64,000 bases of DNA from Xenophilus sp. L33 (GCF_009765735.1 NZ_LMUW01000005.1:1-64000), one strand, 5' to 3'. Positions 6,890-16,213 are shown, counted from the stretch's first letter. Program-made: numbers and translations. The notes: generated by a model from the letters alone, not told the origin.

Positions 6890-8664
6890 GCCGCCACCTC
6901 CGCCTTGAAGCGCGCACCGTTGGCCGCGGCCTTGAACGGATCGTGGCCGACCCTTCGCAAGGCGTCGATGAAGGTCTCGCCGGCGTTGCGCTGGTCGCGG
7001 TAGGTGGCGAGCACCGCCTCGATCACGTCCGGCACCTCGGCCGCGGAGAACGAGGGGCCGACCGCCTTGCCGGCCTGCGGCGTGCCGCTGAGCGACGAAC
7101 CGTCGGAACCGCCGAGCGTCACCTGGTACCACTCCTTGCCGTCCTTGTCGACGCCCAGGATGCCGATGTGGCCGCTGTGGTGGTGGCCGCAGGAGTTGAT
7201 GCAGCCGCTGATGTGCAGGTCGATCTCGCCCAGGTCGTCGAGCTCGTCGAGGTCCTGGTAGCGCTCGGTGATCGCCTCGGCGATCGGGATCGAACGGGCG
7301 TTGGCGAGCGCGCAGAAGTCGCCGCCGGGGCAGGCGATCATGTCGGTCAGCAGATGCACGTTGGCGCTGGCGAAGCCGGCTTCGCGGGCATTGAGCCAGA
7401 GCGCATGCAGGTCTTCCGCATGGACCCAGGGAAGTAGCAGGTTCTGGTCGTGCGTGACCCGCACCTCGCCCGCGCTGAAGCGGTCGGCCAGCGTCGCGGC
7501 GATATCGAGCTGCGCGGCCGAGGCGTCGCCCGGCGCCTGCAGGCGGCGCTTGAACGACAGCGTGACCGCGCGCAGCGCCGGGTTCTTGTGCGGCGCGACG
7601 TTGCGTTGCAGCCAGCGGGCGAACATCGTGTCGTCGGCGGCCTGGGCGCGAAGGTCGGCGTCGGTTTCCTCGGCGCTGCGGAAGACGCGGGTGGCCAAGG
7701 TCGGCGGCACGAAAGAGGCGCTGACGCGGTCGAGCTCGGCCTGCGAGATGGTGTGCGGCGCGCCGTCGTGCTCGATGACCTGCTTGTATTCGGCGTCGAC
7801 GTCGTCGATGTAGCGCTGCCCCTCGGCCTTCACCAGGATCTTGATGCGCGCCTTGTAGATGTTGTCGCGCCGGCCGTAGCGGTTGTAGACCCGGATCACC
7901 GCTTCGAGGTAATTCATGATCTGGTTCCACGGGAGGAACTCGCGCAGCACGGTGCCGATGATCGGCGTGCGGCCCATGCCGCCGCCGACCTGCACCCGGA
8001 AGCCCAGCTCGCCGGCCTCGTTCCTGATGAGGTGCAGCCCGACGTCGTGCCAGCCGGTGGCGGCGCGGTCCTCGGTGGCACCGGTGATCGCGATCTTGAA
8101 CTTGCGCGGCAGGAAGGCGAACTCGGGATGCAGGGTGCTCCACTGCCGCATGATTTCCGCGAAGGGCCGCGGGTCGGCGATCTCGTCGACCGCGACGCCG
8201 GCGCGCTCGTCGCTGGTGATGTTGCGGATGCAGTTGCCGCTGGTCTGGATGCCGTGCATGTCGACGGAGGCCAGCAGGTCCATCACGTCCGCCGACTTGG
8301 CCAGCGGGATCCAGTTGTACTGGACGTTCTGGCGCGTCGTGAAGTGGGCGTAGTGGGTCGGCAGCGTCGCGGTGCCGAGCTTGCCCTGCGTGGCCAGCGC
8401 GGTCTCGTAGACCTCGGCTTCGGGCTCGTCGTAGTCGCGGGCGATCTTCGCCAGCACGCGCAATTGGCGGCTCGACAGCTCGCCATAGGGCACCGCCACC
8501 CGCAGCATCGGCGCGTAGCGCTGCACGTACCAGCCGTTCTGCAGGCGCAGCGGGCGGAATTCCTCTTCCGCGAGCTTGCCGCTCTGCCAGCGCTCGAGCT
8601 GGTCTCTGAACTGGGCCGCGCGCAGGTGCACGAACTGGCGGTCGAAATCTGTGTATTGGTACAT
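6886..8664 (-). CDS. cysI: Sulfite reductase hemoprotein (siroheme/4Fe-4S)
   Basis: Reduces sulfite to sulfide in six electrons. It has 592 residues with two ferrite-like halves. The substrate-side block TSGNCIRNI is present, and the cluster ligands are in CPGGDFC and GCINSCG near residues 450-500. No flavoprotein subunit gene (cysJ) is present in the operon; instead a ferredoxin and its reductase close the gene block, suggesting a ferredoxin-fed enzyme. The first gene of the operon, it is preceded by a long regulatory region with a large inverted repeat. Confidence 0.94.
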   Translation of the reverse strand: MYQYTDFDRQFVHLRAAQFRDQLERWQSGKLAEEEFRPLRLQNGWYVQRYAPMLRVAVPYGELSSRQLRVLAKIARDYDEPEAEVYETALATQGKLGTATLPTHYAHFTTRQNVQYNWIPLAKSADVMDLLASVDMHGIQTSGNCIRNITSDERAGVAVDEIADPRPFAEIMRQWSTLHPEFAFLPRKFKIAITGATEDRAATGWHDVGLHLIRNEAGELGFRVQVGGGMGRTPIIGTVLREFLPWNQIMNYLEAVIRVYNRYGRRDNIYKARIKILVKAEGQRYIDDVDAEYKQVIEHDGAPHTISQAELDRVSASFVPPTLATRVFRSAEETDADLRAQAADDTMFARWLQRNVAPHKNPALRAVTLSFKRRLQAPGDASAAQLDIAATLADRFSAGEVRVTHDQNLLLPWVHAEDLHALWLNAREAGFASANVHLLTDMIACPGGDFCALANARSIPIAEAITERYQDLDELDDLGEIDLHISGCINSCGHHHSGHIGILGVDKDGKEWYQVTLGGSDGSSLSGTPQAGKAVGPSFSAAEVPDVIEAVLATYRDQRNAGETFIDALRRVGHDPFKAAANGARFKAEVAA

Positions 8665-9035
8665 CGTGTGTCAGTGGCAGGAAGGTCGCGCCCTCGCGGT
8701 CCTTTCGACGAGGAAAGGAATGTAGAAGCGAGCCTTATGGAAACAAACTATTTTTTGGTTCGCGCCTTATGCGGATAAGCATATTCACCAGTGCCCATGC
8801 GGGTTTCCGGACGGTTGAATGCTTATTCCGGATAAGGCGCCGAGGCCGCGCCAGCGCCCCGGGGCGGGCCGAAACCAGCCCGAACACCGCCCGATTCTAG
8901 AAAGGCGCGGCTTCGCGTGCTGACGGACGCCGCAGCAGGCTCGCGGGCATAGCCCCGAAGCCATATGGACCCGGCGAGGTCCGAGTCCTAACCTCAGTCA
9001 TACGAAAGTAGCAGCTCCAACCACGGGAGATCGAC
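8665..9035. promoter_or_regulatory. Intergenic control region between cysI and a divergent small gene
   Basis: A 371-bp stretch without a gene. The half nearest cysI is AT-richer than its surroundings and holds an A/T-rich patch (about 8739-8760) and a large inverted repeat (8765-8837). The half nearest the plus-strand gene contains a small hairpin, GGACC/GGTCC (8967-8982). I see no other recognisable element. Confidence 0.6.
8765..8837. promoter_or_regulatory. Large inverted repeat upstream of cysI, candidate CysB-type site
   Basis: The arm CCTTATGCGGATAAGC... (8765-8786) is mirrored by GAATGCTTATTCCGGATAAGG (8817-8837), with 30 bp between. Each arm also contains a smaller TTAT...ATAA dyad. 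Its position 100-170 bp upstream of the cys operon start suits a LysR-type activator such as CysB. The regulator identity is inference; no cysB gene is in the window. Confidence 0.5.
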
Positions 9036-9308
9036 GTGCAGCGCTCCAAGAGCAGTGAGCTGGCCCGCCTGCGCGATGACCTGATCCGCTGCAGGTTGGC
9101 GGTCAACCTCGCCCGCGAGGAACTGATCGAGGCGCTGGGCGACTGGATCTGCGACAACCACGCCGGCTGCCGGCCGGGCGAGGCCGCGATCGAGGAGCTG
9201 GCCCGCCTGTGCGCGCTCGAGGCAGAGGCCGAGGCGGCCTACGCCTGCTGCGTCGCCGAGCGCTACGTCGAGCGCATGAGCCAGCGCTGCCGCCGCTCGC
9301 CCAGCTGA
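9036..9308 (+). CDS. Small hypothetical protein, Cys- and Arg-rich helical
   Basis: A 90-residue frame starting at GTG 9036 with a GGGAGA ribosome-binding site 5 bases upstream. The predicted chain is mostly charged alpha-helix (LARLRDDLIRC..., IEELARLCALEAEAEAAY) with six cysteines, two of them adjacent (ACC). I do not recognise a family. It is divergent from cysI and convergent with the GntP permease gene. Good ribosome-binding site and placement support it; high G+C makes chance frames common, so it is not certain. Confidence 0.5.
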   Translation: MQRSKSSELARLRDDLIRCRLAVNLAREELIEALGDWICDNHAGCRPGEAAIEELARLCALEAEAEAAYACCVAERYVERMSQRCRRSPS

Positions 9309-9323
9309 AGCCCCGGGACGCTT

Positions 9324-10778
9324 TCAGAACGACCCGAAGGCCGTTCCCAGCACGATCACCGCCACCAGCGCGATCAGCGCGCCGACGATGCCGACCATCA
9401 CGATGTCGAAGTAGCTGTCGCCGTGCTTCATGCCGCAGACCGCCAGCAGGGTGACGACCGCGCCGTTGTGCGGCAGGCTGTCGAGGGTGCCGGCGCCGAT
9501 CACCGCGACCCGGTGCATCAGCGCCGGGTCGATGTTCAGGGTCGCGGCCAGCTGCATGTAGGTGGCGCCCAGCGCGTCGAGCGCGATCGTCAGGCCGCCC
9601 GAGGCCGAGCCGGTCAGCGCCGCCAGGATGTTGGTCGACAGCGCCAGCGACACCAGCGGGCCGCCGCCGATGCCCAGCACCCAGTCGCGCACCAGCTCGA
9701 AGGCCGGCATCGCCGCCACCACCGCGCCGAAGCCGACCAGGCTGGCCACGCAGACCACCGGCAGCACCGAGGCGTTGGCGCCGGCGTCGACCGTGGCCCG
9801 CAGCGAGGGCAGCCGCTTCCAGTTGAGCGCGATGAGCACCGCCATTGCCGCCGCCAGCGCGACCAGCACCGCCCAGACGCCGCCGACATTGGCCAGGCTG
9901 ACCGAGCCGAAGCGGGCGTCCGCCAGGTAGTCGGTGTTCATGTTGGGCAGCACCACCAGCGCCATCAGCAGGTTGACCACCACGACCACCACCAGCGGCG
10001 CCAGCGCGGCCACGATGCCGGGCTGGCCGGTGCCGTGCTCGCCGTGCTGGATCTCGGCCGGGTCGAAGCTGCCGGCCGTGGTGGCGCGTTCGCGCACCAC
10101 CGGGTCGTCGGCGGCATCGAGCTGCGGCTCGGCCGCGACCGCGCCGAAGCCTTCGCCCTTGCGCCGGGCCACGCCCTCGGCGCGGCGCAGCCACCACATG
10201 CCGAAGCCCAGCATGATCGCGGAGGCGATCACGCCCAGGCCTGGCGCGGCGAAGGCCGTGGTGCCGAAGAAGGGCATCGGGATCGCGTTCTGGATCGCCG
10301 GCGTGCCGGGCAGCGCCGACATGGTGAAGGTCGAGGTGCCGAGCGCGATCGCCGCCGGCATCAGCCGCGCCGGGATGTTGGCGGCGCGGAACAGCGCCTG
10401 CGCCATCGGCGCCAGCACGAAGAAGGCGACGAAGAGGCTGACGCCACCGTAGGTGACCAGCGCGCCGGCCAGCACCACCGCCAACATGGCGCGCTTCGGC
10501 CCCATCTTCTCGGTCATGAAGGCGGCGATGGTCTGGACCGAGCCGCTGTCGTCCATCAGCTTGCCGAAGACCGCGCCGAGCAGGAAGAGCGGGAAGAACT
10601 GCGCCAGGAAGCCGGCGGCCGCGCCCATGAAGGTCTGGGTCCAGTGCGCCAGCAGCGGCTCGCCCGCGAAGAGCGCCGCCACCAGCGCGGCGGCCGGCGC
10701 CAGCACCAGCACGCTCCAGCCGCGGAACGACAGCCAGATGAGAAGGCCGAGGCCGATGAAGATTCCGAGGAGGCCCAT
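9324..10778 (-). CDS. GntP-family permease
   Basis: An inner-membrane transporter of 484 residues with about 12 hydrophobic segments, of the gluconate permease family. Recognisable blocks are FFPLFLLGAVFGKLMDDSG, ALPGTPAIQNAIP and GTLDSLPHNGAV. Substrates in this family are gluconate-like sugar acids, glycerate or hydroxy acids. It is followed 3 bp from the patatin gene in the same direction. From memory, this pair sits near 3-hydroxybutyrate dehydrogenase in related bacteria, so 3-hydroxybutyrate is a candidate substrate; nothing in the sequence proves it. Confidence 0.88.
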   Translation of the reverse strand: MGLLGIFIGLGLLIWLSFRGWSVLVLAPAAALVAALFAGEPLLAHWTQTFMGAAAGFLAQFFPLFLLGAVFGKLMDDSGSVQTIAAFMTEKMGPKRAMLAVVLAGALVTYGGVSLFVAFFVLAPMAQALFRAANIPARLMPAAIALGTSTFTMSALPGTPAIQNAIPMPFFGTTAFAAPGLGVIASAIMLGFGMWWLRRAEGVARRKGEGFGAVAAEPQLDAADDPVVRERATTAGSFDPAEIQHGEHGTGQPGIVAALAPLVVVVVVNLLMALVVLPNMNTDYLADARFGSVSLANVGGVWAVLVALAAAMAVLIALNWKRLPSLRATVDAGANASVLPVVCVASLVGFGAVVAAMPAFELVRDWVLGIGGGPLVSLALSTNILAALTGSASGGLTIALDALGATYMQLAATLNIDPALMHRVAVIGAGTLDSLPHNGAVVTLLAVCGMKHGDSYFDIVMVGIVGALIALVAVIVLGTAFGSF

Positions 10779-10781
10779 CGC

Positions 10782-11795
10782 TCAGACTCCTTCGAGCAGC
10801 GCGTCGAGGTCGAGCGTCGAGCGCTTGCCGATGTCGCCCTTGTGGGCTTCGAGGAAGGCGGTCGCGGCGACCCGGCCCTCGTCGCGCAGCTGGCACAGGA
10901 AGGGCCATTCCGAGATCATCTTGGAGGTCGCGCCCAGGTGCAGCATCGAATCGGTGGCGATGCGGTGGATGCGCATGCGGGCCCAGGCGGCGCCTTCGCC
11001 GTGGCCGGGGTCGGCGGCCTGGTGCAGCAGCGCGATCATGCGCAGCTCCTTGAGCAGCGGCGAGTTGAACGACAGCTCGTTCAGCCGGTTGCTGATCTCG
11101 CTGGCGGTGCGCGGCACGCCCGGCCGCTCGACCGGGTTGATCTGGATCAGGATCGTGTCGCTCGACTGGCATTCGCGGATCAGCGGCGTGATCGTCGGGT
11201 TGCCCGCGTAGCCGCCGTCCCAGTACGGATCGCCCTCGATCTCGACCGCGTGGAAGAGCGTCGGCAGGCAGGCCGAGGCCAGCAGCACGTCGGGCGTCAG
11301 CTCGGCATTGCGGAACACGCGGCCGCGGCCGGTGCGCACGTTGGTGGCGGTGACGAAGAGCTTGATCGGCGAGGACGCCAGGCGGTCGAAGTCGATCAGC
11401 TCCGACAGGATGCCGCGCAGCGGATTCATGCCGCGCGGATTCAGGTCGTAGGGCGAGAAGACGCGGCTGGCCAGGTCGGCCAGCTGGAAGGCGGGCGAAT
11501 TCTCCAGCGTCCAGGTCCCGCTCAGCATGTCCATGAAGCTGCGCTTGAAGGGGCTGAAGCGGGCGGCTTCGGAGACGCCCTGCCAGAACTTGTCGAGCGA
11601 TTCGCGGGCCCCTTCGGCGCCGCCGGCGGTGTAGCCGCAGGCCATGGCGGCTGCGTTCATCGCGCCGGCCGAGGTGCCTGAAATGCCGTCCAGGCGCAGC
11701 CAGGGTTCTTCCAGCAGGCGGTCGAGCACGCCCCAGGTGAACGCGCCATGGGAACCGCCACCTTGCAGCGCAAGGTCGATCGGAATCATCTTCAT
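10782..11795 (-). CDS. Patatin-like phospholipase
   Basis: A lipid acyl hydrolase of 337 residues with the full patatin set: oxyanion loop GGGSHGA, nucleophile elbow GTSAGA and catalytic Asp in DGGYAGN. No signal peptide is evident, so it is probably cytoplasmic. A strong GGAGGAAATAAC ribosome-binding sequence precedes the ATG. It lies 3 bp upstream of the GntP permease gene and is surely co-transcribed with it. Confidence 0.9.
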   Translation of the reverse strand: MKMIPIDLALQGGGSHGAFTWGVLDRLLEEPWLRLDGISGTSAGAMNAAAMACGYTAGGAEGARESLDKFWQGVSEAARFSPFKRSFMDMLSGTWTLENSPAFQLADLASRVFSPYDLNPRGMNPLRGILSELIDFDRLASSPIKLFVTATNVRTGRGRVFRNAELTPDVLLASACLPTLFHAVEIEGDPYWDGGYAGNPTITPLIRECQSSDTILIQINPVERPGVPRTASEISNRLNELSFNSPLLKELRMIALLHQAADPGHGEGAAWARMRIHRIATDSMLHLGATSKMISEWPFLCQLRDEGRVAATAFLEAHKGDIGKRSTLDLDALLEGV

Positions 11796-11928
11796 GTTAT
11801 TTCCTCCTCTGGGTGCCGCGGACGCGCCCCTTCAGCGATCGAACGATCACTTTCGGATCGTAGCGCCGAAATGTGACGGTCTTTTCGAGGGAGGCCACGC
11901 AATTCGCGTGCCTCGGAGGACGTCCGGC

Positions 11929-12825
11929 CTAGTCGGGCAGCCTTCGCACCGTCACCGAGGTTTCCAGGCCCTCGTAGGCGTCGGCGTCGCCGAACCAGCT
12001 GCCGGAAATCGGCGGTGCCAGCGCCGGATCGCGCGTGACGCCGACCCGGATCAGCTGCACGCTGGCCATCAGGTTGTTGGTCGGATCGAAGGCGATCCAG
12101 CCGGCGCCCGGCAGGTAGGCCTGCAGCCAGCCGTGGGTGCTGCCGGCGCCGCTGATCGCCTGGCCTTCCTCGGCCTGGCCGACGTCGAGCGCGGCGTCGT
12201 AGAGGTAGCCGGAGACGAAGCGGGTGGCGATGCCGAGCCGGCGCGCGGCTTCCATCATCAGGAGCGCGTAGTCGCGGCAGCTGCCGCTGCCGAGCGCCAG
12301 GGTCTGCAGCGGCGTCTGCGTGCCTTCCTCGTCGCGCGCGGTGTAGGTGAGGCTCTGGCCGATGTGGGCGTTCATGCGGGTGAGCACCTCGCGCGTGCCA
12401 TTGGGCTTGTCGGTCTGCAGGAACTGGTGGGCCCATAGCATCAGGAGGCCGTCCGGGTCGTCGTGGTGCGGGCGCAGGTAGTGCTCCAGGTCGAGCCGCT
12501 CCTGCAGCGAATAGGCGAAGGGCAGCACTTCCGCAGACGGCTCCAGCGCCAGCTCGTCGAGCGGGGTCGGCACGTGCTCGATGGTGAACGAGCAGACGAA
12601 GCGCAACTCGTCCGCCTCGCCCATCGGCTGCACCAGCGCGACCGAGTTGGAATGCGGGTCCTGGATCATCCGCACGTGGGCCTTGGGACTGACCTCGAGG
12701 TCGGTGGCCAGCACCCGCAGGTCGTGGCTGTCGCGCGGCCGGAACATGACCCGGTGCAGGCCGAAGGTGACCGGCTTGTTGTAGCGGTAGATCGTGGTGT
12801 GTGTGATGTCGTAGCGGATGGCCAT
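11929..12825 (-). CDS. Transglutaminase-like cysteine protease family protein
   Basis: A 298-residue protein with the N-terminal bacterial transglutaminase beta domain (RYDITHTTIYRYNKPV) and a transglutaminase core. The triad is visible: Cys183 in GSGSCRDYA, His231 in THGWLQAY and Asp247 in AFDPTNN. These proteins are usually cytoplasmic and poorly characterised; proteolytic or amidase roles have been proposed. A hairpin at 11891-11914 follows the gene and may help end its transcript. The 133 bp between it and the patatin gene hold that hairpin and the patatin ribosome-binding site. Confidence 0.9.
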   Translation of the reverse strand: MAIRYDITHTTIYRYNKPVTFGLHRVMFRPRDSHDLRVLATDLEVSPKAHVRMIQDPHSNSVALVQPMGEADELRFVCSFTIEHVPTPLDELALEPSAEVLPFAYSLQERLDLEHYLRPHHDDPDGLLMLWAHQFLQTDKPNGTREVLTRMNAHIGQSLTYTARDEEGTQTPLQTLALGSGSCRDYALLMMEAARRLGIATRFVSGYLYDAALDVGQAEEGQAISGAGSTHGWLQAYLPGAGWIAFDPTNNLMASVQLIRVGVTRDPALAPPISGSWFGDADAYEGLETSVTVRRLPD

Positions 12826-12853
12826 GGCGGATTGTCTCGCGATGGCCCGGCGG

Positions 12854-14701
12854 TCAATGTGTCGACCGTTCGACGCGTCGCGTATCCAGCGCCTGGGCCA
12901 GCCGCGCGGGCAGCTGCAGCGGCTCGGCCTGCCAGCGCGCCGCCAGCAGTTCGGCGCACAGCGCGGCGAAGGTGAGCCCGCGCGAGCCGAGCGCGGTGCA
13001 GAGCCAGACGGCGCTCCTTTCGTCGCCCGACAGCGGCCCGACCAGCGGGCGCCGGTCGCCGGAGGCGCAGCGGATGCCGGTCCAGGTCCTGGCGTCGCCG
13101 CGTTCGAAGGCGGTGCGGTCGAGGTAGCGGGCCGCTTCCGGCGCGAGGCTGGCCAATCGCAGCCGATTGAATTCGGTGTCGGCGGCGCGCGGCGTGCGGT
13201 CGCGGCTGTCGCGGTCGAAGGTAGCGCCAGCCAGCCAGAGCGCGCTGCCGCCGTCGTCGGGCACCTGGGCGATCAGGTGGCCATCGCCGTTCAGCGGCAC
13301 GGCGGGCAAGGGCGCATCCGGCGGCGCCAGGCCCCATTCGACCTGGCCGCGCACCGGTTGCAGCGGCAGGCCGGGCGCCAGCGCCTCGCTCTCGAAGCCG
13401 CAGGCGATGACCACGCGATCGGCTTCGGCCAGGACCGTGCCCGCGGCGTCTCGCAGGATGCAAGGCGACGAAGCGCCGGTCGGCGTCTCGAGGGTTGCCA
13501 CGCGGTGTCCGAATTCGACCCGGATGCCCGGCTGGCGAAGCCAGGCGGCGACCAGCCGTGCCGGCCGCACCCAGGCCGCGCGACGGTGCCGGAGCGCTAC
13601 CGCACCGTCGCTCCGAAGTTCGTCCACATGCCAGCTTTCGTTCTCGCCATCGGCCGACCAGCCCGTCGGCAAGCGGTCGTCGCCGGCCTGCCTGCGTTCG
13701 ATCACGCCTTCGCCTTTCCAGTCGGTGCTTTCGTCGAGCCACTGCACCAATTGCGGCCAGGCCGCGCGGATGCCGGCGCGGGTGAGCCGCGAGAGCAGGG
13801 CGTCGTCGGGCGAGACGTGCGGCGCCATCAGGCCCACCGGCAAGCCGGAGGCGCCCGCCGCCGCGTGCTCGGCGGCGTCGAGCACCACCACCTGCCAGCC
13901 GCGCCGCGCCAGGCTGGCCGCCACCGCGGCGCCCGCGAGGCCGGCACCGACGACGGCGCATCGGCCGGGCTCGGCAGGCGGTATCGGGGGCTCCCGCCGC
14001 CGAACCTGCCAGGCCGGCTCGAAGACGCCGCGCAGGCAGTCGCGCTTGGGCGGCAGGCCGGGCGCCTTCTCGATCCGGAAGCCGCATTGCACCAGGCCGT
14101 CGCAGACCGCGCGGGCGATGGTCCAGGTCGCGATCCGGGTGCCGCGGCGGGCGAAGCGCGAGACCGCAGAGAGCGTCTCGGCCGACCACATCGCCGGATT
14201 GCGCTGCGGGCTGAAGCCGTCGAGGAAGATGCTGTCGGCCTCGAAGCGCTGGGCCCGCAGCATCGGCTGCACGTCGCCGATGCACAGGGTCAGGAGCACG
14301 CGGCCTTTGTCCAGCCACAGGCGATGAAAGCCGGGCAGGAGGCCGTGCCATTGCGCCGCCAGCGCTTCGGCGAGGGGCATCAGGTCGGGGTAGGCCGCCG
14401 CTGCGCGCAGCAGGTCGTCCCGGCCGACCGGATAGGCCTCGATCGAGACGAAATGCAGAATGCCCGGCCGCTCGGGATCGTCGCGCCAGGCTTTCCAGCA
14501 ACTCAGGAAATTGAGGCCGAAACCGAAGCCGGTCTCGAGGATCCGCCAGCGCGCCTGCCGGCCCCAAGCCTCGGGCAGGCCGCAGCCGGCCAGGAACACA
14601 TGGCGCGCCTGCGCTGGCGCGCCGCTTTCGGTGTGATAGACGTCGTCGAAGCGCGGGCTGCGGGGAAGGCCGTCGGCACGCCATTCGACCGGCTCGGCCA
14701 T
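12854..14701 (-). CDS. mnmC: Bifunctional tRNA 5-methylaminomethyl-2-thiouridine synthase MnmC
   Basis: Completes the wobble uridine modification mnm5s2U34. The N-terminal methyltransferase domain has ETGFGFGLNFL (56-66) and DGFSPQRNPAMW (about 161-172). The C-terminal FAD oxidoreductase has GAGLAG (252-257) and a C-terminal GSRGLTFA block. The length of 615 residues fits the fused enzyme. The ATG at 14699-14701 is chosen because the coding frame upstream is only a G+C-rich extension with short repeats overlapping the yggX gene region. It lies downstream of yggX on the same strand. Confidence 0.93.
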   Translation of the reverse strand: MAEPVEWRADGLPRSPRFDDVYHTESGAPAQARHVFLAGCGLPEAWGRQARWRILETGFGFGLNFLSCWKAWRDDPERPGILHFVSIEAYPVGRDDLLRAAAAYPDLMPLAEALAAQWHGLLPGFHRLWLDKGRVLLTLCIGDVQPMLRAQRFEADSIFLDGFSPQRNPAMWSAETLSAVSRFARRGTRIATWTIARAVCDGLVQCGFRIEKAPGLPPKRDCLRGVFEPAWQVRRREPPIPPAEPGRCAVVGAGLAGAAVAASLARRGWQVVVLDAAEHAAAGASGLPVGLMAPHVSPDDALLSRLTRAGIRAAWPQLVQWLDESTDWKGEGVIERRQAGDDRLPTGWSADGENESWHVDELRSDGAVALRHRRAAWVRPARLVAAWLRQPGIRVEFGHRVATLETPTGASSPCILRDAAGTVLAEADRVVIACGFESEALAPGLPLQPVRGQVEWGLAPPDAPLPAVPLNGDGHLIAQVPDDGGSALWLAGATFDRDSRDRTPRAADTEFNRLRLASLAPEAARYLDRTAFERGDARTWTGIRCASGDRRPLVGPLSGDERSAVWLCTALGSRGLTFAALCAELLAARWQAEPLQLPARLAQALDTRRVERSTH

Positions 14702-14747
14702 GAAGGATGCGGAGGTCGCGAAGGTCGAGGAGGTCGCGAAGGCCGGC

Positions 14748-15023
14748 TCAGGCCGGCGATGGCGGCACGTAGCCCTGGGCGGTGTCGGCGCCGTCGCCGA
14801 AGAAATGCTTTTCCATCTGCCGCGCCAGGTATTGGCGGGCGCGGGCATCGGCCAGGTTGAGGCGGTTCTCGTTGACCAGCATGGTCTGCTGCTTGAGCCA
14901 GGCGGCCCAGGCTTCCTTGCTGACGCTTTCCCACAGCCGCTTGCCGAGTTCGCCGGGATAGGGCGGGAAGTCGAGCCCTTCGGCCTCTTTGCCGAGCTTG
15001 ATGCACTGAACCATGCGAGCCAT
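14748..15023 (-). CDS. yggX: Fe(2+)-trafficking / oxidative damage protection protein YggX
   Basis: A 91-residue cytoplasmic protein with the family start [27 protein letters not shown] and the conserved Cys7. YggX protects Fe-S proteins and is linked to iron trafficking under oxidative stress. It is divergent from the sulfate-binding protein gene with a 127-bp shared promoter region, a placement that fits the sulfur and Fe-S theme of the region. Confidence 0.94.
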   Translation of the reverse strand: MARMVQCIKLGKEAEGLDFPPYPGELGKRLWESVSKEAWAAWLKQQTMLVNENRLNLADARARQYLARQMEKHFFGDGADTAQGYVPPSPA

Positions 15024-15057
15024 GTGGATGCCTTCGGGGGTGTCTTAGTTGTTTTGG

Positions 15058-15096
15058 CTATTAGGAAGTGAAAACTTGATCGTTTGTCTTCCTATA
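15058..15096. promoter_or_regulatory. Inverted repeat in the yggX / sulfate-binding protein promoter region
   Basis: TATTAGGAAG (ending 15068) is mirrored by CTTCCTATA (15088-15096) in an AT-rich patch about 55 bp before the sulfate-binding protein start. It is a candidate operator for a cys regulator. The match to the cysI upstream repeat is weak, so a shared regulator is only a guess. Confidence 0.35.
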
Positions 15097-15150
15097 TGCC
15101 GGAATCAGAATGCGAGGCTTCATCGATATGCCTTTTGCAAGCACAAGACC

Positions 15151-16176
15151 ATGAGCCACCGCCGCGACTTTATCAAGCTTTCCTTCGGCGCCGCCGCCGC
15201 AGCGGGCTTCGCCCTGACGTCATTGCCGTCGTTCGCCCAGGGCGCCGTGACCCTGCTCAACGTGTCCTACGACCCGACCCGCGAGCTCTACGTCGACTAC
15301 AACAAGGTCTTCGGAGCCTACTGGAAGGCCAAGACCGGCCAAGACCTGACCGTCAAGCAGTCGCACGGCGGCTCGGGCAAGCAGGCCCGCTCGATCATCG
15401 ACGGCCTCGATGCCGACGTCGCCACGCTGGCCCTGGCCGGCGACATCGACGCTCTTGTCGAGCACGGCGGCCTGGTGCACCCGGACTGGCAGAAGCGCCT
15501 GCCGCACAACTCGGCGCCCTACACCTCGACCATCGTGTTCCTGGTGAAGAAGGGCAATCCGAAGGGCATCAAGGACTGGGACGACCTGGTCAAGCCCGGC
15601 GTCGGCATCATCACCGCCAACCCGAAGACCTCGGGCGGCGCACGCTGGAACTATCTGGCCGCCTGGGAATACGCGCGCCGCAAGTACGGCAGCGACGCCA
15701 AGGCCAAGGAATTCGTCACGAGCCTGTTCAAGAATGTGCCGGTGCTCGACAGCGGCTCGCGCGGCGCGACCATCACCTTCGTGCAGCGCAATGTCGGCGA
15801 CGTGCTGCTGGCCTGGGAGAACGAGGCCTTCCTGGCGCTCAAGGAATTCGGTCCCGAGAAGTTCGACATCGTCGTGCCTTCGGCGAGCATCCTGGCCGAG
15901 CCTTCGGTGGCGGTGGTCGACAAGGTGGTCGACCGCAAAGGCACCCGCGCGGTGGCCGAGGAATACCTGAAGTACCTCTACTCCGACGAAGGCCAGGACG
16001 TGGTCGGCCGCAACTACTACCGGCCGATCGGTGAGAAGGCCATTGCCAAGTACGGCGCGCAATTCCCGAAGCTCACGCTGTTCACGATCGACGAGGCCTT
16101 CGGCGGCTGGGCCAAGGCGGACAAGGCGCATTTCGCGGACGGCGCGACCTTCGACCAGATCTACGTGAACAAGTAG
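15151..16176 (+). CDS. Sulfate ABC transporter substrate-binding protein with Tat-type signal
   Basis: A periplasmic sulfate or thiosulfate receptor of 341 residues. The N-terminus [12 protein letters not shown] followed by an alanine-rich hydrophobic stretch and SFAQG is a twin-arginine signal with a cleavage site near residue 30. The mature part has the Sbp/CysP signatures [23 protein letters not shown] and [13 protein letters not shown] second, similar receptor with a Sec signal lies at 20847, next to cysTWA. The ATG at 15151 puts the twin Arg at residues 4-5; longer starts have no support. Confidence 0.92.
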   Translation: MSHRRDFIKLSFGAAAAAGFALTSLPSFAQGAVTLLNVSYDPTRELYVDYNKVFGAYWKAKTGQDLTVKQSHGGSGKQARSIIDGLDADVATLALAGDIDALVEHGGLVHPDWQKRLPHNSAPYTSTIVFLVKKGNPKGIKDWDDLVKPGVGIITANPKTSGGARWNYLAAWEYARRKYGSDAKAKEFVTSLFKNVPVLDSGSRGATITFVQRNVGDVLLAWENEAFLALKEFGPEKFDIVVPSASILAEPSVAVVDKVVDRKGTRAVAEEYLKYLYSDEGQDVVGRNYYRPIGEKAIAKYGAQFPKLTLFTIDEAFGGWAKADKAHFADGATFDQIYVNK

Positions 16177-16213
16177 GCCCGCGCGCCCCGGCCGGAGTCA
16201 GAAACCCCGGCGC

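Noticed and set aside
14701..14750. Short repeats (GGTCGCGAAGG-like) between mnmC and yggX, with an open frame that would extend mnmC
   Set aside because: The extension has no ribosome-binding site and the ATG at 14701 gives the normal N-terminus; the repeats are two imperfect units only.
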